Below the pieces are notes generated by a model that did no database searches, was not told the origin of the DNA, and saw nothing but the letters and a program-made list of their open reading frames with translations. A stretch of 64,000 bases of DNA from Magnolia sinica (lineage: Eukaryota > Streptophyta > Magnoliopsida > Magnoliales > Magnoliaceae), in NCBI RefSeq assembly GCF_029962835.1, contig NC_080575.1:42446336-42510335 (forward strand). Direction: 5' to 3'. Shown here one piece after another: positions 45,483-57,181 of this stretch; positions within the stretch are counted from its first letter, which is position 1, and each line of letters opens with the position of its first letter. The position numbers and the translations under genes are program-made.

Positions 45483-47300
45483 GCTATGGAGTAAGTACCT
45501 AATCCCCTCTCTGTACGAGGGGACTATCACCTAGCTCCACTTCGGGGCAATGGATCCTTGACTGTGTGCATCACTTTGATGTATGTGACTTACATCCGTG
45601 CCGCCCATCCGTTTTAATAGCTCATTTTAGGGCATGATCCAAAAAATGAAGCAGATCCAAATCTTGGGTGGACCACACCACATAAATAGTGGTGATTGAA
45701 TACCCACCATTAACAACTCATTGGGGCCACTGGAATGTTTATTTTCCATCCAACTTATTGATAGGGTCACTGTTGTTCCCTTTAAATCAACCTGATTTAA
45801 ATTAATTTTAAACTCGCAAGTATACGAGTCGGGTGTAGACACGGCACATATTACGATATCATTCCCATAAGAATTGGTTGTCACAATTCAAAATTTAAGA
45901 TTCTTCTTAACTAATCCAACAAATAGTTTAGCTAATTATTAAGTAAAATAACATAAATCAATAAAAAATAACTGAAAATGAGAAGGAAAATTCACTCCAG
46001 AAGAACACTAGGACTTTTGAATCCACCCATAATTATCCTAACCCTTGTTTTAGTTGTTGATTCACCCTATTTCAGATTGATGTAAATTTAATAAATAAAG
46101 CACAACATGCATCCTTGTTTAGGCACACGGGATGTATAATTTCCTGGAAGCACAATTGAGTTTTCCCTTGACACTAATTATCCCTAATGCATGTACACCA
46201 ATGATCATGTCTATACAAACATTAAGAATAAATCAAACCACTTAAATCTACATCCATAATCTACTATCTTGATTATGAATCGCAGACAATGAAATTGGAA
46301 AAAATATCGAGGAACATATCTTCCCATCCATGTTTAAGCATGAATAGATGTAAATTCTGATCTCTTTCTTTGTAAGGAAATCTGTTTGTGGTCAGATACA
46401 AGCACACCTGGTATAAGATTTCAAACAACATCCACTTCTAGACTTCGGGCAAGCTTATAAATTGGAGAAGTATAGAAATTGCATTTAAACATATTAGAGA
46501 AATAAATAAATAAATCAAATTCAGATGAAATCAACAATCAACCAGAATTATTCAAATTCGGGGCTTCATCTTGGCCCTACCTAAGAAATTAAAAATTCAT
46601 GGGGTGTAACATAGATTCAAAGGAAAAGAAAAAGGATACAATCGATAGGAAACATGTCCCTAACACAACCCTCTTGATCTTCTAGCTTCAAACCTTTAAT
46701 TTCTTTTAATCTCTGCAGTGAACCTGTCACCTCCAACACCAACAAAAGCAACCTCTCCCCAGAAGAGATGATTTCCCACGGCTTTATAGCCATTTCAGCT
46801 GTCCTAAACCTCCAACAACAACTTCCCCCTTCATCCCTTAAGAGGAGATGGAAACTCCCTTCTCTTTCCTCTCCTGGTTGAAAACCCCCAAAATGGAAAT
46901 CCCTCTTTTCCTCTTTTTACTTGTGACTTGTGTAGACAACTACACGCACCATGCATTCAGACCGTCCATTCAGCAGCCGCACACACCATACATCTAGACT
47001 GTCCATTCAATAGCCGCACACACCATGTTTCCTGAAACTCCCTTCCAGGAAAGAGACGTAACATGAAATTATACAATAATACTTTCTGATCCGGTTCAAA
47101 TGTCTTGTGAAGAATTGATTTGTCATGAAAACTTTTCGTCCGTTCTTTATAAAATTTTACATTCTCATATGCCTCATTTCAATTTCTTCTAACTTATTGA
47201 GTTGAAATTTATAGTTCGACCCGGCCTTGTTTAAGTCAAAATTAAAGGTTTTGATGGCACAATAAGCATGATGTTCCAATCCCACAGGCAAGTGACAACC
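45483..47300. other. Intergenic DNA: half a foldback element and a non-coding repeat-like block
   Basis: Positions 45545-45775 are one half of a GTGGGGCCCACC-family element. From about 45776 to 47300 the sequence begins with CTCGCAAGTATACGAGTCGG and is non-coding and A/T-rich. In layout it loosely resembles the first part of the 23132-24230 insert, so it may be a non-autonomous element, but no termini are clear. The block ends abruptly where the Sirevirus LTR starts. Confidence 0.35.
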
Positions 47301-48029
47301 AACAGATATTTGAAAATTCGGACACGATGAGATCTGGCGGTTTCACGACTGGTCATACGTGGTCTATGACTGGTCGTAGGTTTCCTTCGACTGGTCGTAG
47401 GTTGCTCACGACTAGTCGAAGCTAGCTGAATTTTAATACTGTACTTTGAGTCGTTGGTCTACGACTGGTCGAAGAAGTAGTCGACACTGTTCAAACAACT
47501 AGTCGAACAGTCCCTAAGACTAGTCGAAACCTAACAGAAAATATCCGAATTTTGCAACAAACTTATGACTGATCTAGGAAATTCTTAGACAAGTCGAAGC
47601 AGTGCTAGGACTAGTCAAACAAAGTCCAGGACTAGTCTTAGAACAACCTAAACTCACTTATATAAAACATATGAATTATGTATCCAGAATGGCCTACTTT
47701 AAAGGTCAACCTAAGGTCAGTCATACCTCAATAGTGAAGTAAGGACATTGAAAATAGGAGACGAGAGACCTTTGAAAGTAATGAAACTTGAAGTCTTGAT
47801 ATAGTTCAAACTTGAAAGCTTCTTGAGATCTTGAGTTTGAACTTGAAAGCTTCTTGAGATCTTGAGGTTGAACTTGAAAGCTTCTTGAGATCTTAACTTG
47901 TGAACAATGCTTGTCAATTAAAGCTGATCTTGAGTAGAGCTTTGTTCTTTACATATGCAAACTTCATAACAGTGTCTTTGGCACTACAAATTTGACAACA
48001 AAAAGGGGCTATAAACTATAGCACTTACG
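47301..48029 (-). repeat. 3' LTR of the Sirevirus, truncated
   Basis: Only the U3 part remains. It matches 55983-56658 of the other LTR but holds three copies of a 31-bp unit (CTTGAAAGCTTCTTGAGATC and following bases, 47811-47900) where the other LTR has two. Its start reads CGTAAGTGC on the minus strand, with the expected T mutated to C. It also carries an array of GACTGGTCG/GACTAGTCG words. Confidence 0.85.
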
Positions 48030-48530
48030 ATCTCCCCCTTTGTCAAATTAGTGACAAAACACACTTCTAAGATATGTTACATAACACAAAATATTTGATT
48101 AAAGAATCATGCACCGGTTGTTATATCATGCACCAGATGTTACCAACCAGCATACTAACATGATCCTACAAACCTGTAAATCAATATTCAACATAACATA
48201 CAATCCACTACTGCACATACTCCCCGAGTAACATACATAAAAAATGCAATGCTACTCCCTCCTCACAACATAATCATTAGACACATCACATCCATCCATA
48301 TCCATTCTCCCTCTTTTTGTCACAATAGGACAAAGGAAGCACAAAACATATGGCTGAGGAGAAATAAGTAAAGAGATATATGAGTGAAAACAAGACAAGA
48401 TATGAGTATCCAGCATAAACAACTCACATGATCCATAAACTGAGCTAAGTTAAAGATAGTTACAGTCTCAAAACCAGTTAAGCTAGTGCAAGAATAATAA
48501 AGTTATAACATACTAGCAAACTTAAAAAAA

Positions 48531-49723
48531 CTAATCTGAACCAGATGAAGGAGCAGGGATGGAAGGATCAAGTTGATGCATGCCCTTGTTCAAGTGCCTA
48601 AGATATTTGCGCATATACTTGAATTGTAAATCATGGGCAACAGACATGTTTTCTATCTTAACATTCATATTCTCAACCTTATCTTCCAATGCACGCAAAC
48701 GTGCATCAAACTCAGAAGGCTCATAATCTGGATCAGTTGCAGAGTCAGATTTAAGTTCGTCAAAAATATCATCCATGTTGATATCATCAGGAGGAAGATC
48801 ACTAGCTTCTTCCTCATGTTCAACTTCAGCATTGCCACCACCAACACCTTGACCAGGAAGGAAATCAAGCTTCATCTTATTGATATTAGAATTATTAAAT
48901 ATCAGATGATGGATAGGGGCTTCTCTAACCGGCATATCGACTAACATATGTGTAGCTAACACAGTCATCAAATAACTAAAAGGAATGCCACTGTGACCAG
49001 GATGGAGTCGAAACTGAATAATGGAGTGACAAATTAAGGATGGTAGACAAACATGACACCGCTAGTAATAGCATGAAGAACTCGAACCATGAAGGAAGTC
49101 AATTCAGATTTATTACCCGATTGAGGATACAAGTTAGACACAAAGATTTTGTGAAGAACTTTTTATTTGGGTAACAGATACTTTGAGGGAAGCGCGTTCC
49201 CTTTATGTGTCTATTGAACATCCAAATTACATAAATCTTTTGTGAGCATACGTTTTTTAGATACTAAGGGTTTTTCAGATAAGTTATGGATAGGAATGCC
49301 CTCATCATTCACAGAAATTTCCATAAGAGCTGAAATCAAATGACGATCAACGTCAAATGATCCTTCTCTTGTGGCTATCTCAAAAGATAAATTTTTCAAT
49401 GAAAAATCATATACGCATGCAAACATGGACTGGGCAATGGACCGGTATGCTGGCCCACCCCAATGTAATAAGTTTTCCCAACCTACAGTTTGGAGCATAG
49501 GAAGGATATCAAAAGGAGCAACATGATTAATATCAACAGGATGTTCAACAATAACATTACGCAATCTGATGTCCCGAACATAAGATGGATCATCCTCGGG
49601 AGCTTGAAGATGACGCTTAGTGATAGGGGCCGATCTGGAGGAAGAAGATGGACCATGGGATGTTGTCTTTCTCCCTCTAGATGCCATTTGCAACAAGGAT
49701 TTCAAGAAAATAAAGAGTTGCAA
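48531..49723 (-). pseudogene. Third ORF of the Sirevirus (env position), plant transposon-protein-like, broken
   Basis: On the minus strand, a lysine/serine-rich start (MASRGRKTTSHGPSSSSRSA) is followed by PFDILPMLQTVGWENLLHWG, AQSMFACVYDFSL and REGSFDVDRHLISALMEI. This pattern resembles the 'putative plant transposon protein' domain. After a stop at 49211 the homology continues in shifted frames (KVLHKIFVSNLYPQSGNKSE, then HPGHSGIPFSYLMTVLATHM) and joins the frame 48971-48531. That last part has an acidic stretch and a short coiled coil (RLRALEDKVENMNVKIENMS). The role is unknown; in Sireviruses this position is often called env-like, but no signal peptide or membrane segment is seen here. 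Confidence 0.65.
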
Positions 49724-50109
49724 AGGATTGAGAAGAGGGTTTTCTCAAATCAGATTTTACAAAAGAAAAACTCCAAATCTCAACGAAATTTGAAATAGAT
49801 AACTTCAAGAGTAAAATAGAAGTAATCTAGATACAAATCTACAAGGAAAAAGTAAATGGAGCATTAACCTTGAAGATTTTAAAGGAATGGTTCGATTAGT
49901 CATGCGTCGGCCTGTTGGAGAGTGAAGAGGAAATGAAGAAGATGATGCATTTCTTCCAATTTTAAGTGATTCACGACTAGTTATGGATGTACATGACTGG
50001 TCGTGTATACTCATGACTAGTCGAGTACCGGCCAAAAAATTTGATTTTTAGCAATATATACAAAAATTAAAATCTAATCAAGCAATATGATACAAATAGG
50101 CATAAATGC

Positions 50110-50471
50110 TCATTTTAAAATGCACATGCTAAGATCAAATTTCATTTTGTTAAACCTGCTTTTGTTGAGCGGTTTAGTAAAAATGTCAGCACGTTGATTC
50201 TCGGTAGGGATATATTCCAAAGATATAAACTTTTCTTCTACTAATTCTCGAATATAATGAAATCTAATGTCAATGTGCTTAGTATGAGAATGCTGAATTA
50301 GATTTTTTGAAATATTTATGGCACTGGAATTATCACAATATAATAATATAGAATCCTGTTTAATTCTATAATCACTTAGCATACGTTTCATCCAAACAAG
50401 CTGTGTATATGCATTACTAACTGCGATATATTCAGCTTCAGCTGTTGAAAGTGATATAGAACTTTATTTCT
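50110..50471 (-). pseudogene. Copia RNase H of the Sirevirus (broken)
   Basis: SLSTAEAEYIAVSNAYTQLV contains the catalytic glutamate. LLYCDNSSAINISKN holds a catalytic aspartate, and HIDIRFHYIRELVEE follows. The end of the polyprotein reads ADIFTKPLNKSRFNKMKFDL, as in other copia elements. A stop in the serine-tryptophan-phenylalanine start region, near 50465, separates it from upstream sequence. Confidence 0.85.
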
Positions 50472-50600
50472 TACTAAACCAAGAAACTAAACAGTTTTCA
50501 ATATAAAAGCAACCACCACTGGTTGATTTTCTATCATCAAGATTACCAGCCCAGTCAGCATCGAGTACCCAGCTAATTGAACACTACTCTCATGTGGATA

Positions 50601-52034
50601 CTAGAGACCGAGATTAACAGTACTTGCGACATATCGCATAATCCGCTTGACAGCAGTCAAGTGCGGCTCTTTAGGATTAGACTGATATCTAGCGCAAATA
50701 CCAACACTTAGAGCGATATCGGGTCTATTAGCAGTTAAATACAGTAAACTACTAATCATACTCCGATATAATTTCGGATCCACATTTTTACCTGTAGAAT
50801 CTTTTGAGAGTTTCAAAGATGTACTCATAGGGGTATCAAAATTCTTACCATTCTCAAATCCAAATCTCTTAATCAAATTCATAGCATGTTTAGATTGAGA
50901 AATGAACATTCCATTAGGTTTTTATTTACCTGCAACCTAAGGAAATAATTCAATTCCCTAACCATGCTCATTTCAAACTGAGATTTCATCAAATCTGCAA
51001 ACTCAATAGTCATGTCAGTACAAGTAGATCCATAAATGATATCATCAACATAAATTTATACTCATCATGTTTTTAAATAAATAGAGTCTTATCAACACAT
51101 CCCATTTGAAAATTATGGCTTAATAAAAACTTTGTTAGTGTCTCGTACCATGCCCTAGGAGCTTGTTTTAAACCGTAAAGTGTCTTTTTAAAGCGATACA
51201 CATGATCAACATTTTTGGGGTCTTCAAAACCCATCGGTTGTTTAACATAGACTTCCTCATGCAGATCGCCATTTAAAAAAGCACTTTTCACATCCATTTG
51301 GTAAATCTTAAACTTTCTAAAACATGCAATGGATATAAAAGTCTAATTGATTCAAGACGTGCTACTGGTGCGAAGGTTTCATCAAAATTAATGCCTTCAA
51401 TTTGAGTGTAACCTTGTACCACTAGCCTAGCCTTGTTTCGAATTATATTGCCAAGCTCGTCAGACCTATTTTTGAAAATCCATTTGGTTCCAATAATGTG
51501 TTTATCTTTAGGTCTAGGTACGAGATACCAAACATCATTTCTCACAAATTGGTTAAGTTCTTGCATCGCAACAATCCAGTTTTCATCAGCAAGAGCTTCT
51601 TTTACGTCAGATGGTTCTATTTGGGATGTAAACCATATGTAATTACATATATCCTCAAGTTGTCTATGGGTACGAACACCAGTGAGAGGGTTTCCAAGAA
51701 TCTGTGTGGTTGGATGATCTTTAACAATCCTCAGTTCAGAATCAATCTGATTAGATGAAGTATCAGATTTATCAATTACTAGTACTCCATCATTATCTGA
51801 ACTTGAGACTGGTTTGTTTAAGTGATCATCAATGACTACATTGATAGACTCTTGAATCACACTGGTCCTTTTATTCAGAACCCTATAAGCTCGACTGTTT
51901 AAAGAGTATCCTAAAAAGATCCCTTCATCACTCTTGGTATCAAACTTTTTCAGATATTCATGATCTCGTAAAATATAGCACTTGCTGCCAAAAACTCGAA
52001 AGTATTTGACAGTAGACTTTTTATCAAACCACAT
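50601..52034 (-). pseudogene. Copia integrase end and reverse transcriptase of the Sirevirus (broken)
   Basis: The 52034-51288 block begins with the end of integrase ([36 protein letters not shown]). It then enters reverse transcriptase at [20 protein letters not shown] and [20 protein letters not shown]. After a frameshift, [20 protein letters not shown] follows (51297-51073), and the active-site box YVDD is at 51052-51041 in another frame. The 50909-50601 block carries the thumb region (SLLYLTANRPDIALSVGICA). The catalytic residues are intact but the frame is not. Confidence 0.85.
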
Positions 52035-52219
52035 TTCATAAGCCGTTTTATTATTACCTTTACTAGTGTAAACCCGGTTAATGATATAGCAAGCTGTATT
52101 GACTGCTTCAGCCTAAAGATTCATAGAGAGCTTCATACTATTCAACATGACATTAGCCATTTCTTGAAGTACCCTATTTTTCCTTTCAACTATACCATTT
52201 TGTTGTGGAGTTTTGGGCA

Positions 52220-53005
52220 CTAAGAATTCATGTAATATTCCCTAGTCGCTACAGAACTTCTCAAAACCGCTATTCTCAAATTCAGATCCATGATCACTGC
52301 GAATCTGGTAAGGTCAGCTACTATTACCAAGATATATCTTTTGCCACCTCGACTTTTCGTCCTGGTAGGTCCTACAATATCCATATGGAGAAGCTCGAGT
52401 GGTCTTGATGTGGTATTGGAATTCACCTTTTTATGTGAGTTCCTCGTTTGTTTGCCAATCTGGCATTCACCACATATTTTATCTAATTTTTGTAGTTTAG
52501 GTAGACCTCTTATAAGTTCCCATTTGCTCAATTTATATAGATTTCGGTAGTGTACATGTCCAAGATGTTTGTGCCACAAATCAGTCTTGTCTGTATGGAC
52601 CATGTAACACGATTGATTAGATGAGCTAGATTCACTAATAATATAACAGTTTTCAGACGTTCTACGTCCAGTTAGTATTACTGAACCCTTGTTGTTTAGA
52701 ATCTCACAGATTTGATCAGAAAACCGTACACTATGGTTATTATCACAAATTCGATATATGCTTAAAAGATTATGTTTCAGTTCTTCAACATACAAAACAT
52801 TTTTAAACAAAGGAAGGTTATAGAGTTGAACCTTACCTTGGCCCATAATCTTGTAATTGCTTCCATCACCAAAAGTAACTGACCCATCAGTCATATCTTT
52901 AAGATCGGTGAATAAAGCCTTGTCGCCTGTCATATGCCTGGAGCATCCACTATCTAGGTACCACTTTGAATGGCTTGTTGCTTTGAAAGCGGTGTGGGCA
53001 ACCAA
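52220..53005 (-). pseudogene. Copia protease and integrase N-terminus of the Sirevirus
   Basis: KWYLDSGCSRHMTGDK has the intact D-S-G protease active site. The integrase zinc-binding domain follows, with DLWHKHLGHVHYRNLYKL and ICGECQIGKQ. The core starts at LLHMDIVGPTRTKSRGGKRY with the first catalytic aspartate. The frame breaks near 52250 and the second catalytic aspartate region is lost in frameshifted sequence. The ATG at 53005 is internal to the original polyprotein. Confidence 0.85.
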
Positions 53006-53068
53006 ACAGGCAACCTTAGGAACTCATTTCAGAACTGTTTTGGGTTTAGGAGTATAGTTGGTCTTCTT

Positions 53069-54743
53069 CTATCTATTGTTATAAGAATGACCTACTGAGT
53101 TAGATTTTAAGAGCTCCTTGAGTAAATCCACTATCTTTTCAGCTAGTGGGTTTTTGTTCTGATTTTTGAAGTTGACATAGCTGCTTTTAGTTTTTTGAAG
53201 AGCTTTTGAATTTTTAGAAAAACCTTGACTAGTATTTTTCCCTTTTGAGTTAGAGGACTCTCCTTTCACAAACATAGGAGGAGTATTCTTTTGTTTAGGA
53301 GGAACATTTTTATCGTAGCCCAACCCTGATCTATCGCTACATTTTCTAGATCCGGATAAAAGTTTTTCTAACTTTTGATCTCCTTGGGCATACCTCCATG
53401 TATCCTTTAAACTCAGAAGAGAAGATACTTCATTTCTAAGTTTCTCATTTTCAGATTTCAGATTTTCAACTAGGGAGGTTTTGAATTCTAAATCGCATTT
53501 TAATTTTTCAAAACAATCTGAAATTTGAAATTTTTCTAAAATAAGATATTCATAAATTTCTTTGAGTTTAAAAACTTTTCTTTTTGAAGTTTAAGTTTGA
53601 CAGCAATTTTACAACTTTCCTTGTATAGGGCATTGTAAGCGTCTTGAAGATCATCTTCATTTTCATAATCACTATTCAGATTTTCTTCGCTAGTTGAATC
53701 ATCATGATCTGAAAAAGTGAATTTGGCTAGAGTCATAAAAGCTTTCACTTCACTGCCCGACTCAGTTTCAGAATCTTCTGATTCAGAAGAAGTTTCAGAA
53801 TTAGATGATTCATCCCAAGCAGCTAACATACCCTTCTTTTCGGGTTTGTCCTTTTTAGGACACTTGTTCGCTAAATGCCCATATTCTTGGCAGTTGTAAC
53901 ATTGACTATCTTTTAAAGACTTCCAAGTTTTAGATTTAGGTTTTGATCTAATCTTGTCATTTAATTTTTGAAAATCAACCCTCTTCTTACTCTTGAAAAT
54001 CTTGTAAAACTTTTTCGCTAAAAGAGCCATATCATCTTCAGAATCAGAGTTGTCTTTAGAAGATTTAAGAGAAATAGATTTACTTTTAGGAGCTTTAAAA
54101 TTTAACTCATAGGTTTGTAAAGAACCAACTAGTTCTTCTGCCCTCATATTATCCGTATCATGAAGTTCCTGGATCACGGTTGCCCTAGAGTTGAACCGTT
54201 CAGGAAGTGAGTGTAGTATCTTTGCACACACTTTACTCTCTGAATTTTATCTCCAAGACCCTACATTGAGTTTATAATGTCATTTAATCTAGTATAAAAG
54301 TCCATAGGCATTTCATTTTCCTCCATATGAATATCTTCAAATTTGGTTGTGAGGAGTTGGACTTTAGATTTTTTTGACAATTGTAGTACCCTCGTCTGTC
54401 ATTTCTAATATACCCTAGGCTTGCTTTGCAGTATCACATGATATGATTCTTTTGAACTTATCCGGTGATAGTGTGCAAGTGATTGCATTTAGTGCTTTTG
54501 CATTGGCACTACTCTCATTTTTCTGAAGGGTGGTTCATGAGAAATATGGTGTTACTCTCATTGATTTTGAACCATCATACCAGTCACTTCAGTGGTAGCT
54601 GGGTTCCATTCAGTCACTGTGGCTTGCCACACACTCTCATCCATTGATTTGAGGAAGATTCTCATCCTGACTTTCCAATAGGCATAATTGGAGCCATTAA
54701 AGGGTGGAGGCCTAGTGACTGATAGGTTATCAAAATTTGACAT
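53069..54743 (-). pseudogene. Copia gag of the Sirevirus (broken)
   Basis: The start MSNFDNLSVTRPPPFNGSNY at 54743 matches the gag of the 22433-27880 element. The 54231-53536 block carries the capsid end and an intact zinc knuckle, CYNCQEYGHLANKC (from about 53901). An acidic serine-rich stretch and a coiled-coil segment follow. The 53323-53069 block is the basic C-terminus. Stops near 54558 and frameshifts around 54240-54400 interrupt it. Confidence 0.85.
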
Positions 54744-54814
54744 CTTTTTAAATAGCTTAGATTGTTAGCTCAAGAAATAAATCTAAATAAAAAGCAATAA
54801 GAGCGAGCTATTAA

Positions 54815-54826
54815 GCTTTGATACCA
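54815..54826 (-). other. Primer-binding site of the Sirevirus
   Basis: The minus strand reads TGGTATCAAAGC, one base different from the usual initiator methionine tRNA complement (TGGTATCAGAGC). It lies two bases after the end of the LTR. Confidence 0.85.
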
Positions 54827-54828
54827 CT

Positions 54829-56658
54829 TAAAATGGCCTAGCTATACGTCCTAAAGGGGGGGTGGGGGGTGAATAGGACGATGCCAAAATAAAACTTTAA
54901 CAGCGGAATAAAGAAAGATAGATAGCCAAATAAACTAAATCAAATCGCAATGCTGAAATAAAAGCAACCTCTCTAAACAAGAATTGAGAGGTTGATATGA
55001 ATTCAATTCTAAGGACAACCTTACACCATAAAAACCAAGGGTTTATGGCAAGACAACCTTATTTCTAGAACGTCTTTTGTATCAAAAATTCAAACCGGAG
55101 AGGAATATATAAATAGCAAGGAATTGAAATAAATTGCAGAAATTTAAAACTAAATTATTACAACATTCCCATTGTGCTTGAAATGTAAATTTTACAACAT
55201 TCACATCCACACATACATTCCACAAATCTGAATGAAAAGAGATATAAAACTTAAGCAAGCATTTAAACCACAGGACAAAGAATTATAGTGGTTCACTTGT
55301 GTGAACACCAACTGTTCAACAACAGCCACACAACGCTACTCCACTCCTAATATCCTCACACAGGGGATATCAGTGTTCACCATCAAAGATAAGTTTTCCA
55401 GGTTCACCCAAAACCTTCACAATTGTATTTTTCTCTGTGGGCTTACATAATTAAAAAAAACCCTCTTCTGAGTTTTCCTGGCTCTCCTCTGATAACCAAT
55501 ACAATGAGATTTTTCTAGCAAATCTCAAAAGAAAACCAAATGAAAGTAAATTACACAAACATAAAATAGCTAAATTTCTCTTTCGTTGTGGCAACCCAGA
55601 AGAACCAAGTTGGAGTAGAGATTTAAATGTCAAAGTTCAATGTCCAATACTCACTTTATAATGGTTCCAGGTTCTAATAGATTTTAAATTAAACCAAATT
55701 GGGCGTAGCTCTATTTGATTTTGATTCTAAGAAGACGGAATACAGTAATTCCTCTTTTTAAATAAGATTGGAATATAGGAACAAAATCAAATAAGAAAAG
55801 CTAAAGAAAGAGAATATTAAATATGCACACTTAGCTTAAAATGGAGCACAGACTTATCTCTCAGAAGGCCGAATTAAATTAGTTTGAATTTCATGTTTTA
55901 TTCTGAGATTCGTGCTCTATTTATAGGTGAGCAAATTACGTCTTCGACTGGTCTAAAGAACTCTACGACTGGTCATAGAACTAACAGATATTTGAAAATT
56001 CGGGCGCGATAAGATCTGGCGGTTTCACAACTGGTCGTAGGTGGTTTACGACTGCTCGTAGGTTGCTCATGACTAGTCGAAACTAGCTAAATTTCAGAAC
56101 TGTACTTTGAGTTGTAGGTCTACGACTGGTCGAAGAAGTAGTCGACACTGTTCATACGACTAGTCGAACAGTCCCTAAGACTAGTCAAAGCCTAACAGAA
56201 AAATCCAAATTTTGTAACAAACTTACGACTGATCTAGGAAATTCTTAGATAGGTCGAAGCAGTGCTAGGACTAGTCGAACAAAGTCCAGGACTAGTCTTA
56301 GAACAGCCTAAACTCACTTATATAAAACATATGAATTATGTATCCAGAATGACCTACTTTAAAGGTCAACCTAAGGTTAGTCATACCTCAATAGTGAAGT
56401 AAGGACATTGAAAATAGGAGACGAGAGACCTTTGAAAGTAGTGAAGCTTGAAGTCTTGATGTAGTTCAAACTTGAAAGCTTCTTGAGATCTTGAGGTTGA
56501 ACTTGAAAGCTTCTTGAGATCTTGACTTGTGAACAATGCTTGTCAATCAAAGTTGATCTTGAGTAGAGCTTTGTTCATCACATATGCAAGCTTCATAACA
56601 GTGTCTTTGGCACTACAAATTTGACAACAAAAAGGGGCTATAAACTATAGAACTTACA
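54829..56658 (-). repeat. 5' LTR of the Sirevirus
   Basis: It starts TGTAAGTTC (minus strand, from 56658) and ends ...CATTTTA at 54829, so the final CA has become TA. The length is 1830 bases. The TATA box CTATAAATAG lies at 55926-55917 on the minus strand. The U3 (55930-56300) holds an array of CGACTGGTCG/CGACTAGTCG words and two copies of the 31-bp unit (56471-56530). Confidence 0.85.
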
Positions 56659-57181
56659 AATATTGGTAAGTGGCATCATGTTTCTGCAAGAAATATTACC
56701 TATACATTGGCATCTATCACATGTAGAACAAAAGGCATGGGTGTCTCGGAAAAGTGTAGGCTAATAAAATCCACTTTGTAAAACTTTTACAGCATTTAAA
56801 AAAAAAACCAAAATGACCACCACATGCATGGTCATGACAAAAGGAGATTATACTATGAAACTCACTCTTCGGTACACATCTCCTAATAACCTGGTTGGGA
56901 TAAAGTTTGAATAAGTATGGGTCATCCCAAAAGAAACGTTTAACCTCAACAAGAAATTTGGATTTGTCCTATTTAGTTCAATGAGAAGGAAATTGACCTG
57001 TAACAAGATAATTTGCAATATCCGCATACCAAGGTAATTGGGAACCAAGTAAAAGTTATTCATAAGGGAAAGACTCGTTCATTGGCAAAGGATTCTCTGT
57101 GGACTCTAAGACAAGTCTAGACAAGTGATCAGCTATCACATTTTTGGAACCCTTTTTATCCTGAATTTCAATGTTGAATTT
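56659..57181 (-). pseudogene. Athila integrase zinc-binding domain (truncated)
   Basis: Minus-strand sequence reads ADIANYLVTGQFPS, WDDPYLFKLYPNQVIRRCVP, then CHDHACGGHFG, with stops. This is the approach to, and the start of, the integrase zinc-binding region. The catalytic core is absent because the Sirevirus LTR begins here. Confidence 0.7.

Larger units (their letters stand above)
47301..56658 (-). mobile_element. Sirevirus-type Ty1/copia element on the minus strand
   Basis: Read on the minus strand the order is 5' LTR (56658-54829), primer site, gag, protease, integrase, reverse transcriptase, RNase H, a third ORF, a polypurine tract (AAAGGGGGAGAT, 48041-48030) and a 3' LTR cut short at 47301. 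The long leader-style polypurine tract, the TGTAAGTGC start and an ORF after pol fit the Sirevirus branch. Frameshifts and stops interrupt every gene. The left end is missing, so no target duplication can be tested. Confidence 0.85.
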
